This document shows positions 15,654 to 24,795 of a DNA stretch of 64,000 bases, in pieces. Both the position numbers and the translations under genes were made by a program. Position 1 is the first letter of the stretch, and each line of letters begins with the position of its first letter. The DNA comes from Streptomyces sp. QL37. GTDB taxonomy: Bacteria; Actinomycetota; Actinomycetes; Streptomycetales; Streptomycetaceae. The notes beneath the pieces were generated by a model. The model did no database searches. It was not told where the DNA came from and saw nothing but the letters and a program-made list of their open reading frames with translations. The stretch lies in assembly GCF_002941025.1 (NCBI RefSeq), contig NZ_PTJS01000001.1, positions 2,170,001-2,234,000 of the forward strand, read 5' to 3'.

Positions 15654-17030
15654 TCAGACCTGCGCGGCGCCCCGGTCGGGCACGCAGCGGCCCTCCTCGG
15701 TGCGGTAGCTCCAGCGGGCGCCCTTGCTGACGAGCTCGCGGACGGCGCCCAGGAACCTCTCGATGTGCTCGTCCGGCGTGCCGGCGCCGAAGCTCACCCG
15801 GATGGCGTTGAGGGACCGCTCCCCCGGCGCGGCCTCCGGCGCGCCGCACTCACCCGGCTCCTGCGGCTCACTGCCCAGCAGGGTCCGCACCAGCGGGTGC
15901 GCGCAGAACAGTCCGTCGCGCACGCCGATGCCGTACTCGGCGGAGAGGGCCGCGGCGAAGTGCGAGCTGTTCCACCCCTCGACCACGAAGGAGATGACGC
16001 CGACCCGCGGGGCGTCGTCGCCGAAGAGCGAGAGCACCTTGACCTCGGGGACGTCGGCGAGCCCCTCCCGGACCCGCGTCACCAGCTGCTGCTCCCGGGC
16101 CACCAGCCGGTCGAACCCGGCCTCGGTCAGGGCCTTGCAGGCCGCCGCGATGGAGTAGACGCCGATGACGTTGGGCGATCCCGCCTCGTGCCGGGCCGGG
16201 GTGGTGTGCCACTCGACGTCCACGCCGCCGTCGGTGCGCCGGGCGACCTTGCGGGAGGCGCCGCCACCCGCGAGATAGGGCTCCGCGTCCACCAGCCAGT
16301 CGGCGCGGCCGGCGAGGACGCCCGAGCCGAAGGGCGCGTACAGCTTGTGCCCGGAGAAGGCGACCCAGTCGACGTCCAGTTCGGCGATGTCCACCGGGTG
16401 GTGGGGTGCCAGCTGCGCCGCGTCGAGCACGATCCGCGCCCCGTGGGCGTGGGCGGCGGCCGCCAGTTCCCTCACCGGCCACAGCTCACCGGTGACGTTG
16501 GACGCGCCGGTGACGCAGACCAGCGCGGGCCCGTAGGGGTCACGGGCGGCCAGGGCCCGCTCCAGCGTGGCGACCGCCTGGCCCGGGGTGCGCGGGGCGT
16601 CGAGGTAGGTCACCCGGGCGTCACGCCAGGGCAGCAGCGAGGCGTGGTGCTCGGTCTCGAACACGAACACCTGGCAGTCGGCGGGCAGCGCTGCGGCGAG
16701 CAGGTTGAGGGAGTCGGTCGTCGAGCGGGTGAAGACGACCTGGTCGTCCGCGCGGCAGCCGAGGAACGCCGCCACGGTCTCGCGGCTGTTCTCGAACAGA
16801 TCGGTGGAGAGCTGCGAGAGGTACCCGGCACCGCGGTGCACGCTGCCGTAGTACGGGGCGTAGGCCGCCACGTCGTCCCACACCCGCTGGAGCGCCGGGG
16901 CGCTGGCCGCGTAGTCGAGAGCGGCGTAGGTGACGTCTCCGCCGGTAACGAGCGGAACGGTGACATCGGCGCCCAGAACCGGCAGCGGGGCACAAATGGA
17001 CTGGTCGACGGCAGCGGTGGAGACAGACAT
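15654..17030 (-). CDS. Class V PLP-dependent aminotransferase (cysteine desulfurase/kynureninase-like)
   Basis: This 458-residue fold-type I enzyme carries the Schiff-base lysine in AFSGHKLYAPFGSG, the cofactor Asp in IVLDAAQLAPHH, the substrate-binding VFTRSTTDSLNLL segment and a C-terminal LNAIRVSFGAGT block. ATG 17030 is chosen for the GGGAG upstream and because similarity begins there. The class includes cysteine desulfurases, kynureninases, isopenicillin N epimerase and ergothioneine EgtE-type lyases. A typical desulfurase catalytic cysteine loop is not evident; the nearest cysteine is in GLFCAHPLV. The gene sits behind a SAM-IV riboswitch, so it is expected to be off when S-adenosylmethionine is abundant, pointing to sulfur amino-acid metabolism. 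Confidence 0.85.
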   Translation of the reverse strand: MSVSTAAVDQSICAPLPVLGADVTVPLVTGGDVTYAALDYAASAPALQRVWDDVAAYAPYYGSVHRGAGYLSQLSTDLFENSRETVAAFLGCRADDQVVFTRSTTDSLNLLAAALPADCQVFVFETEHHASLLPWRDARVTYLDAPRTPGQAVATLERALAARDPYGPALVCVTGASNVTGELWPVRELAAAAHAHGARIVLDAAQLAPHHPVDIAELDVDWVAFSGHKLYAPFGSGVLAGRADWLVDAEPYLAGGGASRKVARRTDGGVDVEWHTTPARHEAGSPNVIGVYSIAAACKALTEAGFDRLVAREQQLVTRVREGLADVPEVKVLSLFGDDAPRVGVISFVVEGWNSSHFAAALSAEYGIGVRDGLFCAHPLVRTLLGSEPQEPGECGAPEAAPGERSLNAIRVSFGAGTPDEHIERFLGAVRELVSKGARWSYRTEEGRCVPDRGAAQV

Positions 17031-17209
17031 GGCGAACTCCCGTAAAAGGCAGGCGAGATCCACGCGCCGGCGGCCCGAAAGGACGCAGCAGCGCGCGGGG
17101 AGAAAGAAAAAAAGGGTGTGCGGGGAAGGGCCTAGAGCCCTATCGCATTCGCTTGCTCACAGAAGACTCCCTGGGACCAGGACCCCAAGGGGTGGCATCC
17201 AACGATGCC

Positions 17210-17333
17210 GAGGGGCCCGCGCTTGCCACAGACCTCGCTGCCTGCGGCCTGGTCTTCACCCGGGGCACCCCGCCACGGACGGAGGGTTGCCGGACAGCGG
17301 GCCGGGGCCGTAGTCGCTGTCACTCATGACCTG
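17210..17333 (-). ncRNA. SAM-IV riboswitch
   Basis: On the minus strand the leader shows the SAM-IV landmarks in order: GGTCATGAGTG (17331-17321), GGCAACCCTCC (17291-17281), GGGGTGCCCCGGGTGA (17271-17256), GACCAGGC (17254-17247) and the pseudoknot arm CAAGCGCGGG near 17225-17215. This is the actinobacterial SAM aptamer as I know it. Between aptamer and gene (17031-17209) there is a short AGGGC/GCCCT hairpin and a T-rich run, a possible expression platform. The remaining part of the 385-nt gap holds the trpD terminator. Confidence 0.88.
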
Positions 17334-17363
17334 CGCAGCATCTTGCCATAACCACGGCGACGC

Positions 17364-17400
17364 GCAAGGGCGCGGTCCGCGATCCGGACTGCGCCCTTGC
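17364..17400 (-). terminator. trpD terminator hairpin
   Basis: GCAAGGGCGC pairs with GCGCCCTTGC and extends inward through GTCCG/CGGAC with one G-T pair. It lies 15 nt after the trpD stop and about 30 nt before the SAM-IV riboswitch. Confidence 0.75.
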
Positions 17401-17415
17401 TCACACCACGCGCTC

Positions 17416-18480
17416 TCAGGCGTTGCTGGCCGCCACCCAGCGCTCCAGCGCGCTCTTGGCCGCACCCGAGTCGATCGACTGCGCGGCCCGCGCGATACCG
17501 GCCGAGAGCTGCTCCTCCAGCGATCCCTCGCCCGGGTCCAGCGCGACCAGTGCGGCAGCCGAGTTGAGCAGCACCGCGTCGCGTACGGGGCCGGTCTCCC
17601 CGTCGAGCAGCCGGCGGGCCACATCCGCGTTGTACGAGGAGTCCGCGCCGCGCAGCGCCTCGACGGGGACCAGCTCCAGGCCGACGTCGCGGGGGTCGAA
17701 GGCCTGCTCGCGCACGGCGCCGTCGCGGACGATCCAGACCCGCGAGGTAGCCGTGGTGGTCAGCTCGTCGAGGCCGTCGTCGCCGCGGAAGACGAGCGCC
17801 GAATTCCCCCGGTCCGCCAGCACGCCCGCGACGATGGGCGCCATCTTCGGATCGGCGACCCCGATGGCCTGTGAACGCACCCGGGCCGGGTTGGTGAGCG
17901 GGCCCAGGATGTTGAAGGTGGTCTGCGTGCCCAGCTCCTTGCGCGCCCTGGCCGCGTACCGCAGGGCGGGGTGGAACTTCACGGCGAAGCAGAAGGTGAT
18001 GCCCGCGTCCTCGGCGACGGCGACGACGCGCTGCGGCGTCAGGTCGAGGTTGACGCCGAGCTTCTCCAGGACGTCGGAGGCCCCGCTCGCCGAGGAGGAG
18101 GCCCGGTTGCCGTGCTTGACGACCTTCGCGCCGGTCCCCGCGACGACGATCGCCGACATGGTGGAGATGTTGACCGTCTTGGCCATGTCGCCGCCGGTGC
18201 CCACGATGTCGACCGTACGGCCGGGCACCTCGATGGTGTGGGCGTGCTCGTACATGGCGCGGACGAGTCCGGTGACCTCGTCGACGGTCTCGCCCTTGGC
18301 CCGCAGCGCGACGGCGAAGCCGGCGATCTGCACGTCCGTGGCCTCGCCGCTCATGATGCGGTCCATGGCCCACGCGGTGTCGTCGGCGCCCAGGTGCTCG
18401 CCGCGCAGCAGGGGGGTCAGCACGCCGGGCCAGGTACGGGCCGCCACGCTGTCGCCGCCGTCCGGGGTCACAACGTTCAT
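17416..18480 (-). CDS. trpD: Anthranilate phosphoribosyltransferase
   Basis: This 354-residue enzyme joins anthranilate to PRPP, the second step of tryptophan synthesis. It contains the PRPP loop [17 protein letters not shown], the [15 protein letters not shown] loop, and the family block [14 protein letters not shown] 18480 has AGGAG eight bases upstream and begins about the usual distance before the first helix. It stands alone, not next to other trp genes, which is common in Streptomyces. It lies between the SAM-IV-controlled aminotransferase and qcrB, separated from both by hairpins, so it is probably a single-gene unit. Confidence 0.96.
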   Translation of the reverse strand: MNVVTPDGGDSVAARTWPGVLTPLLRGEHLGADDTAWAMDRIMSGEATDVQIAGFAVALRAKGETVDEVTGLVRAMYEHAHTIEVPGRTVDIVGTGGDMAKTVNISTMSAIVVAGTGAKVVKHGNRASSSASGASDVLEKLGVNLDLTPQRVVAVAEDAGITFCFAVKFHPALRYAARARKELGTQTTFNILGPLTNPARVRSQAIGVADPKMAPIVAGVLADRGNSALVFRGDDGLDELTTTATSRVWIVRDGAVREQAFDPRDVGLELVPVEALRGADSSYNADVARRLLDGETGPVRDAVLLNSAAALVALDPGEGSLEEQLSAGIARAAQSIDSGAAKSALERWVAASNA

Positions 18481-18551
18481 GGTCCGCTCCTGGGGGTCCA
18501 CAGCCGATACAAGGGATACCTCCCACCCTATCCAGGCCCCGGGACAGCGAA

Positions 18552-18580
18552 GAGCCCCGTCCATCGGATGGACGGGGCTC
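18552..18580 (-). terminator. Terminator of the bc1 operon
   Basis: A hairpin of AGCCCCGTCC with its complement around ATCGGA lies 26 nt downstream of the qcrB stop and about 70 nt upstream of the trpD start. Confidence 0.75.
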
Positions 18581-18605
18581 CCGCTGTGGCGGTCAGCTGA
18601 GGTGA

Positions 18606-20231
18606 TCAGTGGTGGCCGTGGCCGCTGGTGATCTCCTTGTACTCCTCGGCGGTGGGCTTGGCGATCTGGTTGTCCTCGCCGTAGTAGCTCTTGCTGAGCC
18701 TGGCCCGGAGCTTCTGCAGCGCCGACGGCTTGCGCTCGACACCGTTCTCGTCGACCGTCGGGCCGATCTCGACCGGCTTGTACTGCTCGTGCGCGGTGAG
18801 CGTGTGCAGCTGGCCGGGGCTGAGCGGCTCGTGGATCTCGACGAACTCACCGTGCGGCAGGCGCTTGATGGTGCCGGACTCGCGCCCGTGCAGCACCTTC
18901 TCCTTGTCGCGGCGCTGGAGTCCGAGGCAGATCCGCCGGGTGACGACGAACGCCAGGACCGGGCCGACGAAGAAGGCGATCCGTACGAACCAGCTGATCG
19001 CGTTGAGCGACAGGTGGAAGTGGGTCGCCCAGATGTCGTTGCCGCCGCCGATCAGCATGACGAAGTAGATCGTCACCCAGGCGACGCCGAGGCCCGTACG
19101 GGTCGGGGCGTTGCGCGGACGGTCCAGGATGTGGTGCTCGCGCTTGTCCCCGGTGATCCAGGACTCGATGAACGGATAGAGCGCGAGTGCGGCGAGGACC
19201 ACACCGAAGAGGACCAGCGGGATCAGCACGCCGAGGACCAGCGTGTGGCCCCAGAGGTTGATCTCCCAGCCCGGCATGACTCGGACGAAGCCTTCGGCGA
19301 AGCCCATGTACCAGTCCGGCTGGGCGCCCGTGGACACCTGGTCGGGACGGTAGGGGCCGAGCGCCCAGATCGGGTTGATCGAGGCGATGCCCGCGATGAT
19401 CGCGATGAAGCCGAAGACCAGGAAGAAGAATCCGCCTGCCTTGGCCATGTACACCGGCAGCAGCGGCATGCCGACGACGTTCTTGTTCGTCTTGCCCGGC
19501 CCCGCGAACTGTGTGTGCTTGTGGAAGAAGACCAGGATGAGGTGGCCGACCACGAGCCCGAGCATGATGCCCGGCAGCAGCAGGATGTGGATCGAGTAGA
19601 ACCTCGCGATGATGTCGGTCCCGGGGAACTCCCCGCCGAACAGGAACATCGAGATGTACGTACCGACGATCGGCATCGACAGGATCGCGCCCTGCGTGAA
19701 GCGCACACCCGTACCGGAGAGCAGGTCGTCCGGGAGCGAGTAGCCGGTGAACCCGGTGAACATGCCGAGGACGAACAGCAGGAAGCCGAACAGCCAGTTG
19801 ATCTCACGCGGCTTGCGGTACGCGCCGGTGAAGAACACCCGGAACATGTGCACGAACATGCCGGCGAGGAAGATCACCGCTGCCCAGTGGTGGATCTGCC
19901 GGACGAGCAGACCACCGCGGACGTCGAAGCTGATGTCCAGCGTCGAGGCGTAGGCCTCGGACATCCGGATGCCCTGCATCGGCTCGTACGAGCCGTGGTA
20001 CACGACCTCGTTCATGCTCGGGTGGAAGAACAGCGTCAGATACACACCCGTGAGGATGATGATGATGAAGCTGTAGAGGCAGATCTCACCGAGCATGAAG
20101 GACCAGTGGTCCGGGAAGATCTTGCGCATGTTGGCCTTGGCCAGGCCGTAGATGCCGAGCCGGCCGTCCGCCCAGTCGGCCACCCGCTCACCGGCGGGCG
20201 CCTTGCGCTGTGTGTCTGTCGCAGTACTCAT
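18606..20231 (-). CDS. qcrB: Cytochrome bc1 complex cytochrome b subunit
   Basis: This 541-residue membrane protein is the di-heme cytochrome b of the actinobacterial menaquinol oxidase. Heme ligand histidines lie in the helices around [13 protein letters not shown] and [21 protein letters not shown]. The quinol site motif of the PEWY class appears as [11 protein letters not shown], the Actinobacteria PDWY form. A long C-terminal extension rich in charged residues ends in GHGHH. The ATG overlaps the qcrA stop (ATGA). It acts in the plasma membrane, passing electrons from menaquinol to the Rieske centre and the second heme b. It is the last gene of the ctaE-qcrC-qcrA-qcrB operon. Confidence 0.97.
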   Translation of the reverse strand: MSTATDTQRKAPAGERVADWADGRLGIYGLAKANMRKIFPDHWSFMLGEICLYSFIIIILTGVYLTLFFHPSMNEVVYHGSYEPMQGIRMSEAYASTLDISFDVRGGLLVRQIHHWAAVIFLAGMFVHMFRVFFTGAYRKPREINWLFGFLLFVLGMFTGFTGYSLPDDLLSGTGVRFTQGAILSMPIVGTYISMFLFGGEFPGTDIIARFYSIHILLLPGIMLGLVVGHLILVFFHKHTQFAGPGKTNKNVVGMPLLPVYMAKAGGFFFLVFGFIAIIAGIASINPIWALGPYRPDQVSTGAQPDWYMGFAEGFVRVMPGWEINLWGHTLVLGVLIPLVLFGVVLAALALYPFIESWITGDKREHHILDRPRNAPTRTGLGVAWVTIYFVMLIGGGNDIWATHFHLSLNAISWFVRIAFFVGPVLAFVVTRRICLGLQRRDKEKVLHGRESGTIKRLPHGEFVEIHEPLSPGQLHTLTAHEQYKPVEIGPTVDENGVERKPSALQKLRARLSKSYYGEDNQIAKPTAEEYKEITSGHGHH

Positions 20232-21280
20232 CCGCGCTCCCAGAAGGCAGGACCGACGGGCTCTTCGAAGTCACCGAGCGCCTCGAGGTTGCCCTCGCTG
20301 TTCACGCCGATCCGCAGCTGCGGAAGGGCGTGACCGGCCGGACCGAAGATGACGCGGGCGCCGTCGGAGAGGTCGAAGGTGGACTGGTGGCACGGGCAGA
20401 GCACGTGATGCGTCTGCTGCTCGTACAGGCTGATCGGGCAGCCGACGTGGGTGCAGATCTTCGAGAAGGCCACGATGCCCTCGTGGGCCCACTCGCGCTC
20501 GCGCTTGTCCTTGATGTTGTCCGGCTCGATGCGGATGATCATCAGGGCGGCCTTGGCGATCTGCGACTGGAAGTCGTGCGCGTCCTCCTCCAGGCCCTCG
20601 GGCATGGCGAAGGTCAGCGAACCGACGACGACGTCCTCGGGACGCAGCGGCTCCATCGTGTTCATGTTGACGAGCTGCTTGCCCTTGGCCCACAGGGTCT
20701 TGCGGAGCTTCTTCTCCGGCAGCGGACCGAGGTCGCGCAGCAGCACCACACCGGAGAGCGGCACCAGGGCCAGCGCACCGAACATGGTGTTGCGGATCAG
20801 CTTCCGGCGCCCGATGGCGGACTCCCTGGCACCGTCCGCGAAGTCGGCCAGAACCTTGGCCTTGACCTCGGGTGTCGCCTCGATGGCGTGCCGGTCGTCC
20901 GCGACCTCCACGTCGGACATCAGGGTGCGCGCCCAGTGGACGGCCCCCGCGCCGATGAGGAAGAGCGCCAGGCCCAGGGTCAGGCCCAGGGAGAAGTTGA
21001 GCGCGCTCACGTGGCCGAACGGCCAGATGTAGACGATCTTGTCGACCGGGAAGATGACGTACGAGGCGATGAAGCCGACCGTCGCCAGCATGGACAGCGT
21101 GAACATGAAGGCGACGGCGCGCTCGGAGCGCTTCGCAGCCCGTTCGTCGATGTCCTGGATGCGCGGCTTGTGGGCCGGCAGCCCCGGGTCGGCGAACGGG
21201 TCGCCCGCACCCTCTACCGCGCCGTGCGCGGTGCCCTGCTCTACCGGCAGGTTCTCTTCTGGAATCTGTTGGCTACTCAT
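20228..21280 (-). CDS. qcrA: Rieske iron-sulfur subunit of the cytochrome bc1 complex
   Basis: This 350-residue protein has three membrane helices near residues 57-125 and 165-185, an actinobacterial feature, before the soluble Rieske domain. The [2Fe-2S] ligands are in CTHVGC and CPCHQS, each with one Cys and one His as ligand and a disulfide-forming Cys. It carries electrons from menaquinol to the di-heme cytochrome c. The reading frame overlaps both neighbours by 4 nt (qcrC stop and qcrB start), giving strict translational coupling. Confidence 0.97.
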   Translation of the reverse strand: MSSQQIPEENLPVEQGTAHGAVEGAGDPFADPGLPAHKPRIQDIDERAAKRSERAVAFMFTLSMLATVGFIASYVIFPVDKIVYIWPFGHVSALNFSLGLTLGLALFLIGAGAVHWARTLMSDVEVADDRHAIEATPEVKAKVLADFADGARESAIGRRKLIRNTMFGALALVPLSGVVLLRDLGPLPEKKLRKTLWAKGKQLVNMNTMEPLRPEDVVVGSLTFAMPEGLEEDAHDFQSQIAKAALMIIRIEPDNIKDKREREWAHEGIVAFSKICTHVGCPISLYEQQTHHVLCPCHQSTFDLSDGARVIFGPAGHALPQLRIGVNSEGNLEALGDFEEPVGPAFWERG

Positions 21281-22086
21281 GACTTCTTGGCCTTAGCGGT
21301 GTGGGCCGCGACCCATACGGCGATGGCGATCAGGCCGCCCAGGCCGAAGATCCAGCCGAAGAGACCTTCGCTGACGGGGCCGAGGCCACCGAGCGAGAGC
21401 CCGCCGGGGTCCTCCGACTCATCACCGTTGACGGTCTTGATGTACGCGATGATGTCTTTCTTCTCCTGCTCGGGCATGGTGCTGTCCGGGAAGGAGGGCA
21501 TGCTCTGCGGGCCGGTCTGCATGGCCTCGTAGATGTGCTTGGGGCTCACGCCTTCGAGGTCCGGGGCGTACTTGCCGTTGGTCAGCGCGCCGCCCTTGCC
21601 GGTGAAGTTGTGACACTGCGCGCAGTTGGTGCGGAACAGGTCACCGCCCTTGGCCACGTCTGCGCCGGCGGGGTCGACCTGGCTGCCGGTCGGCGTGATC
21701 GGACCGGCGCCCAGCGACGCGACGTACGCCGCGAGCTGGTCGATCTCGGCCTGGTTGTAGATGACCTTCTTCTTCGGGACCTGGGCGCCCGGCTGCTGAG
21801 CCGGCATGCGTCCGGTACCGACCTGGAAGTCGACGGCGGCGGAGCCGACGCCCACGAGGGACGGCCCGTCGGTGGTGCCCTGACCGCCGGATCCGTGGCA
21901 GCTGGCGCAGCCCACGGAGTAGAGCTTCTTGCCCTCGTCGATGGCGAGGGACTGGGCGGTTTCGTCGGCCTGCGCCTTACCCGCAGGCGCGAACGCGGCG
22001 TACAGCCCCCCGGTAGCCGCCAGCGCGAGGAGTAGTACGACGACCGCCGCCAGCGGATGGCGTCGTCGTGCGGAGAGCTTTTTCAC
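21277..22086 (-). CDS. qcrC: Di-heme cytochrome c subunit of the bc1 complex
   Basis: This 269-residue protein has an N-terminal membrane anchor (about residues 10-30), two CxxCH heme-attachment motifs (CASCHG and CAQCHN) each with downstream Met ligands in GRMPAQQ- and MPSF-like contexts, and a C-terminal membrane helix before the AAHTAKAKKS tail. Actinobacteria lack soluble cytochrome c, and this two-heme subunit bridges bc1 and aa3 oxidase within the supercomplex. It starts 55 nt after ctaE and overlaps qcrA by 4 nt. Confidence 0.97.
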   Translation of the reverse strand: MKKLSARRRHPLAAVVVLLLALAATGGLYAAFAPAGKAQADETAQSLAIDEGKKLYSVGCASCHGSGGQGTTDGPSLVGVGSAAVDFQVGTGRMPAQQPGAQVPKKKVIYNQAEIDQLAAYVASLGAGPITPTGSQVDPAGADVAKGGDLFRTNCAQCHNFTGKGGALTNGKYAPDLEGVSPKHIYEAMQTGPQSMPSFPDSTMPEQEKKDIIAYIKTVNGDESEDPGGLSLGGLGPVSEGLFGWIFGLGGLIAIAVWVAAHTAKAKKS

Positions 22087-22141
22087 GGATTACCCCGGTG
22101 TCAGGATCTTCTGCGTCGATGATGGGTGGGTGCGAGCCCGG

Positions 22142-22762
22142 TTACTTGATCATGTAGATCGTGGCGAACAGGCCGATCCAGACGACATCGACGAAGTGCC
22201 AGTAGTAGGACACGACGATGGCGGCGGTGGCCTGTTCATGGGTGAATCTCGAGGCCGCGTATGTCCTGCCCAGTACGAGCAGGAAGGCGATGAGACCGCC
22301 TGTCACATGCAGACCGTGGAAGCCGGTCGTCAGGTAGAACACCGAACCGTACGGGTCGGAGGACAGGGAGAGACCCGCCTCCTTGACCAGCTCGGTGTAC
22401 TCGAGGACCTGGCCTCCGATGAAGATCGCACCCATCACGAACGTGATGATGAACCAGGTGCGGAGCTTCTTCACATCGCCCCGCTCCGCGGCGAATACGC
22501 CGAGCTGGCAGGTGAGAGAGGAAAGCACCAGGATCGTGGTGTTCGTCGCCGAGAACGGGAAGTTCAGATGGTGAGCCATCTCCTTCCAGTGATCGGGTCC
22601 CATCACCGATCGCAGGGTGAAGTACATCGCGAAGAGGGCCGCGAAGAACATCAGCTCGGAACTCAACCAGATGATGGTTCCGACGCTGGTGAGGTTCGGC
22701 CGATTGACCGACGGGTGCGCGTGCCCGGTTTCTACTGTCGTTGCTGTCGCCACGACCGACAT
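22142..22762 (-). CDS. ctaE: Cytochrome c oxidase subunit III
   Basis: This 206-residue protein is the usual actinobacterial length and has five membrane helices (from [19 protein letters not shown] to the C-terminal [17 protein letters not shown]). The conserved [10 protein letters not shown] segment in helix 3 and [12 protein letters not shown] at the end identify subunit III. It stabilises subunit I and is first gene of the bc1 operon, linking the two complexes. There is no obvious strong ribosome site. The start codon lies inside a 10-bp-arm inverted repeat (22753-22773), which may control initiation. Confidence 0.96.
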   Translation of the reverse strand: MSVVATATTVETGHAHPSVNRPNLTSVGTIIWLSSELMFFAALFAMYFTLRSVMGPDHWKEMAHHLNFPFSATNTTILVLSSLTCQLGVFAAERGDVKKLRTWFIITFVMGAIFIGGQVLEYTELVKEAGLSLSSDPYGSVFYLTTGFHGLHVTGGLIAFLLVLGRTYAASRFTHEQATAAIVVSYYWHFVDVVWIGLFATIYMIK

Positions 22763-22773
22763 TATGTCGGTCG
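22753..22773. promoter_or_regulatory. Inverted repeat overlapping the ctaE start codon
   Basis: Arms CGACCGACAT and ATGTCGGTCG flank a single base. In ctaE mRNA the initiation ATG is the first triplet of the 3' arm, so the stem would hide it. It could equally be an operator for a dimeric protein. Confidence 0.5.
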
Positions 22774-22949
22774 CTTATCCCGCCCTCACTCCGGGGGGTG
22801 CCGTTCGGTGTGTCAGCGCTGTGTGTCCTCACCGAACGGCCCATCGAATCGCTGTCTTTACCGGTGCTGACAGGCAGTCCGCCGGAGTACGATCCGCCCA
22901 TCGGTTCATGCCCGGAGAGCCCCGAAGACACAGACGTCACGGAGGAACA

Positions 22950-23351
22950 ATGCAGCCGACCGCCACGGTCCTGGTCTACAGCGACGACGCCAACACCCGC
23001 GAGCAGGTGAGGCTGGCAGCCGGTCGGAGGCCTGCGGCGGACGTGCCACCGGTGGAGTTCCTGGAGTGCGCCACCCTGCCCGCCGTCCTCAGCGCCCTGG
23101 ACAGGGGCGGTGTCGACGTCTGCGTGCTGGACGGCGAGACGGCCCCCGCGGGCGGTATGGGCGTCTGCCGGCAGATCAAGGACGAGATCTTCGACTGCCC
23201 GCCCGTCCTGCTGCTGATCGGACGCCCGCAGGACGCCTGGCTGGCCACGTGGAGCCGTGCGGACGCCGCTGTGACGCATCCGGTGGACCCGGTCGACTTC
23301 GCGGACGCCCTGGCCTCCCTGCTGCGCCACAGGCTGGCCGTGGGGGCCTGA
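22950..23351 (+). CDS. Atypical receiver-domain (CheY-like) protein
   Basis: ATG 22950 has GGAGG four bases upstream. The 133-residue product is a lone receiver domain: acidic pair in VLVYSDDAN, a potential phospho-Asp in DVCVLDGETA, and the GMGVCRQIKDE helix. The conserved Lys before the last helix is replaced (THPVDP), so phosphorylation signalling is doubtful. There is no output domain. It is divergent from ctaE with 187 nt between starts. An inverted repeat CCGTTCGGTG/CACCGAACGG (22801-22810 and 22830-22839) lies in that gap. It may be a regulator of the respiratory genes, but this is only inferred from position. Confidence 0.8.
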   Translation: MQPTATVLVYSDDANTREQVRLAAGRRPAADVPPVEFLECATLPAVLSALDRGGVDVCVLDGETAPAGGMGVCRQIKDEIFDCPPVLLLIGRPQDAWLATWSRADAAVTHPVDPVDFADALASLLRHRLAVGA

Positions 23352-23352
23352 G

Positions 23353-23377
23353 GCGGAGGGGCCCCGAACCCCTCCGC
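23353..23377. terminator. Shared hairpin terminator between convergent genes
   Basis: A 9-bp stem (GCGGAGGGG and complement) starts directly after the receiver gene stop and lies 36 nt downstream of the L,D-transpeptidase stop on the other strand. Confidence 0.55.
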
Positions 23378-23413
23378 GGTGTCCTTCCGGGGCGCGGCGC
23401 ACTCCCGGCCGGG

Positions 23414-24670
23414 TCAGACCTGGGGGCGCAGCCGCGCCGCCTCGACGTCGGTGCCCGAGTCCGGTGTGCCGCCCCCGTGCAGGGCACTGCCCTTCCGCCA
23501 GGCGTCCCAGTCCAGGTTCCAGTCGCCGAAGCCGTTGTCGAACGGCGTCATCGTCTCGCCCTCGCTCCCGACGACCTTGACGATGTCGCCCTCACGTACG
23601 GTCTCGAAGAACCACTGGGCGTCGGCGGTGCTCATCCCCGTGCAGCCGTGGCTGACGTTGGCGCTGCCCTGCGAACCGGTCGACCAGGGCGCCGCGTGGA
23701 CGTACTCACCGCTCCAGGTGACGCGTGTCGCCCAGTAGACGGGCAGGTCGTACGACTCCGAGGAGCCGGCGGCGATGCCGATGCTCTCCCCGCGCATGCG
23801 TACGAACTGTTCCTTGGCCAGCACCACCTTGACGCCGTTGCGCGTGTCGAAGCCGGGCTTGCCCGTGGTGACCGGCAGGGTGTTGATCACCTCACCGTTG
23901 CGCAGCACGGTCATCGAGTGGTCGGAGGCGTCGGTGATCGCTTCTATGCGGTCGCCGGTCGTGAGTTTCAGGGGCTTCGCGGCCGCCCCGTAGAGGGCGT
24001 TGGTGACCTTTATGCCCTTGAGGTTGCTGCGGACGTCGATGGTGGCGTCGGCGGGCCAGTACTCCTTGGGCCGGTAGTGCAGGGTCTTGGCGTCGACCCA
24101 GTACCAGGAGCCCGTGACGGCGGGGGTGGACCGGACCTGCAGCCCGCGTTCCACGGTGGCCCTGGAGGCCCTGTCGGTGACCGGAGCGCTGAGTTCCGCC
24201 GTGACGGGCTGTCCGACGCCGTAGGTGCCCGCCTGAGGGCCGAATGCCACCTTCAGGAACTTCTTGGCCGAGGTCGTGCCGAAGCCGTACGTACGGCTCC
24301 CAGGGGCGCCGTCGCCGTTCTCGGTGGAGACCTTGACGGTGTATCGGGTGCCGGCCGCGAGCGAGGTGGTGGAGTGCCACCGCTTCCCGTCGGCGTCGAG
24401 TTCGCCCGCCAGATGGCGGCCCTCCGTGTCGACGGCCGTCACGTCCGTGATCTTCGCGTCGTCTTCCTTGACGGTGACTTCGAGCGGTTTGTCGGGGTCG
24501 GCCTTCTCGTTCCCGGAGGGGCCGTTGAAGGAGACCAGGTCGGCTGCGTCGTACGGCTTCAGCGACAGCGGATGGCCGTCGGGCTCGCCACAGGCGGTCG
24601 CACCCGCTACCAGGGTCACGACCAGCAGGGTGCAGCTCACTACGGTGCGGATGCGCGGCGTGTGGTTCAT
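23414..24670 (-). CDS. L,D-transpeptidase lipoprotein (YkuD domain, LppS/Ldt type)
   Basis: This 418-residue protein begins with a lipoprotein signal (ATG 24670, lipid-attachment Cys27 in AGATACG). Two Ig-like domains follow (about 45-140 and 145-250) and then a YkuD catalytic domain with the active-site block SHGCTGMS and a conserved histidine further upstream (EYVHAAPW). This is the architecture of actinobacterial Ldt enzymes that make 3-3 cross-links in peptidoglycan outside the membrane. It is a monocistronic gene with a terminator-like hairpin between it and ctaF. Confidence 0.94.
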   Translation of the reverse strand: MNHTPRIRTVVSCTLLVVTLVAGATACGEPDGHPLSLKPYDAADLVSFNGPSGNEKADPDKPLEVTVKEDDAKITDVTAVDTEGRHLAGELDADGKRWHSTTSLAAGTRYTVKVSTENGDGAPGSRTYGFGTTSAKKFLKVAFGPQAGTYGVGQPVTAELSAPVTDRASRATVERGLQVRSTPAVTGSWYWVDAKTLHYRPKEYWPADATIDVRSNLKGIKVTNALYGAAAKPLKLTTGDRIEAITDASDHSMTVLRNGEVINTLPVTTGKPGFDTRNGVKVVLAKEQFVRMRGESIGIAAGSSESYDLPVYWATRVTWSGEYVHAAPWSTGSQGSANVSHGCTGMSTADAQWFFETVREGDIVKVVGSEGETMTPFDNGFGDWNLDWDAWRKGSALHGGGTPDSGTDVEAARLRPQV

Positions 24671-24720
24671 GAACCCACGCTAAGAAGATTCATCCGATCC
24701 AGCGCGTTCAGTGACTGCAA

Positions 24721-24764
24721 ACGGGGGCCCGGCCCGCTCATTGCTGAGCGGGCCGGGCCCCCGT
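24721..24764 (-). terminator. Terminator of the ctaC-ctaD-ctaF operon
   Basis: A perfect 20-bp stem with a TTGC loop lies 31 nt after the ctaF stop. It also separates ctaF from the L,D-transpeptidase gene promoter. Confidence 0.85.
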
Positions 24765-24795
24765 ACGGGTGCGACGCGTCCTGTGAGGGCGTGTC

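Noticed and set aside
17140..17160. Two-codon leader peptide (ATG CGA TAG) before the aminotransferase
   Set aside because: It is too short to evaluate and lies beyond the SAM-IV aptamer, which already explains regulation.
18609..20333. Long open frame antisense to qcrB
   Set aside because: The sense strand encodes a complete, motif-perfect cytochrome b. In GC-rich DNA the opposite strand is often free of stops, and the antisense product is low-complexity (Asp/Glu/Arg/Val) without any fold signature.
22801..22839. Terminator for the receiver-domain gene region
   Set aside because: The inverted repeat has a 19-nt spacer and lies upstream of, not after, both divergent genes, so it is treated as a possible regulatory site instead.
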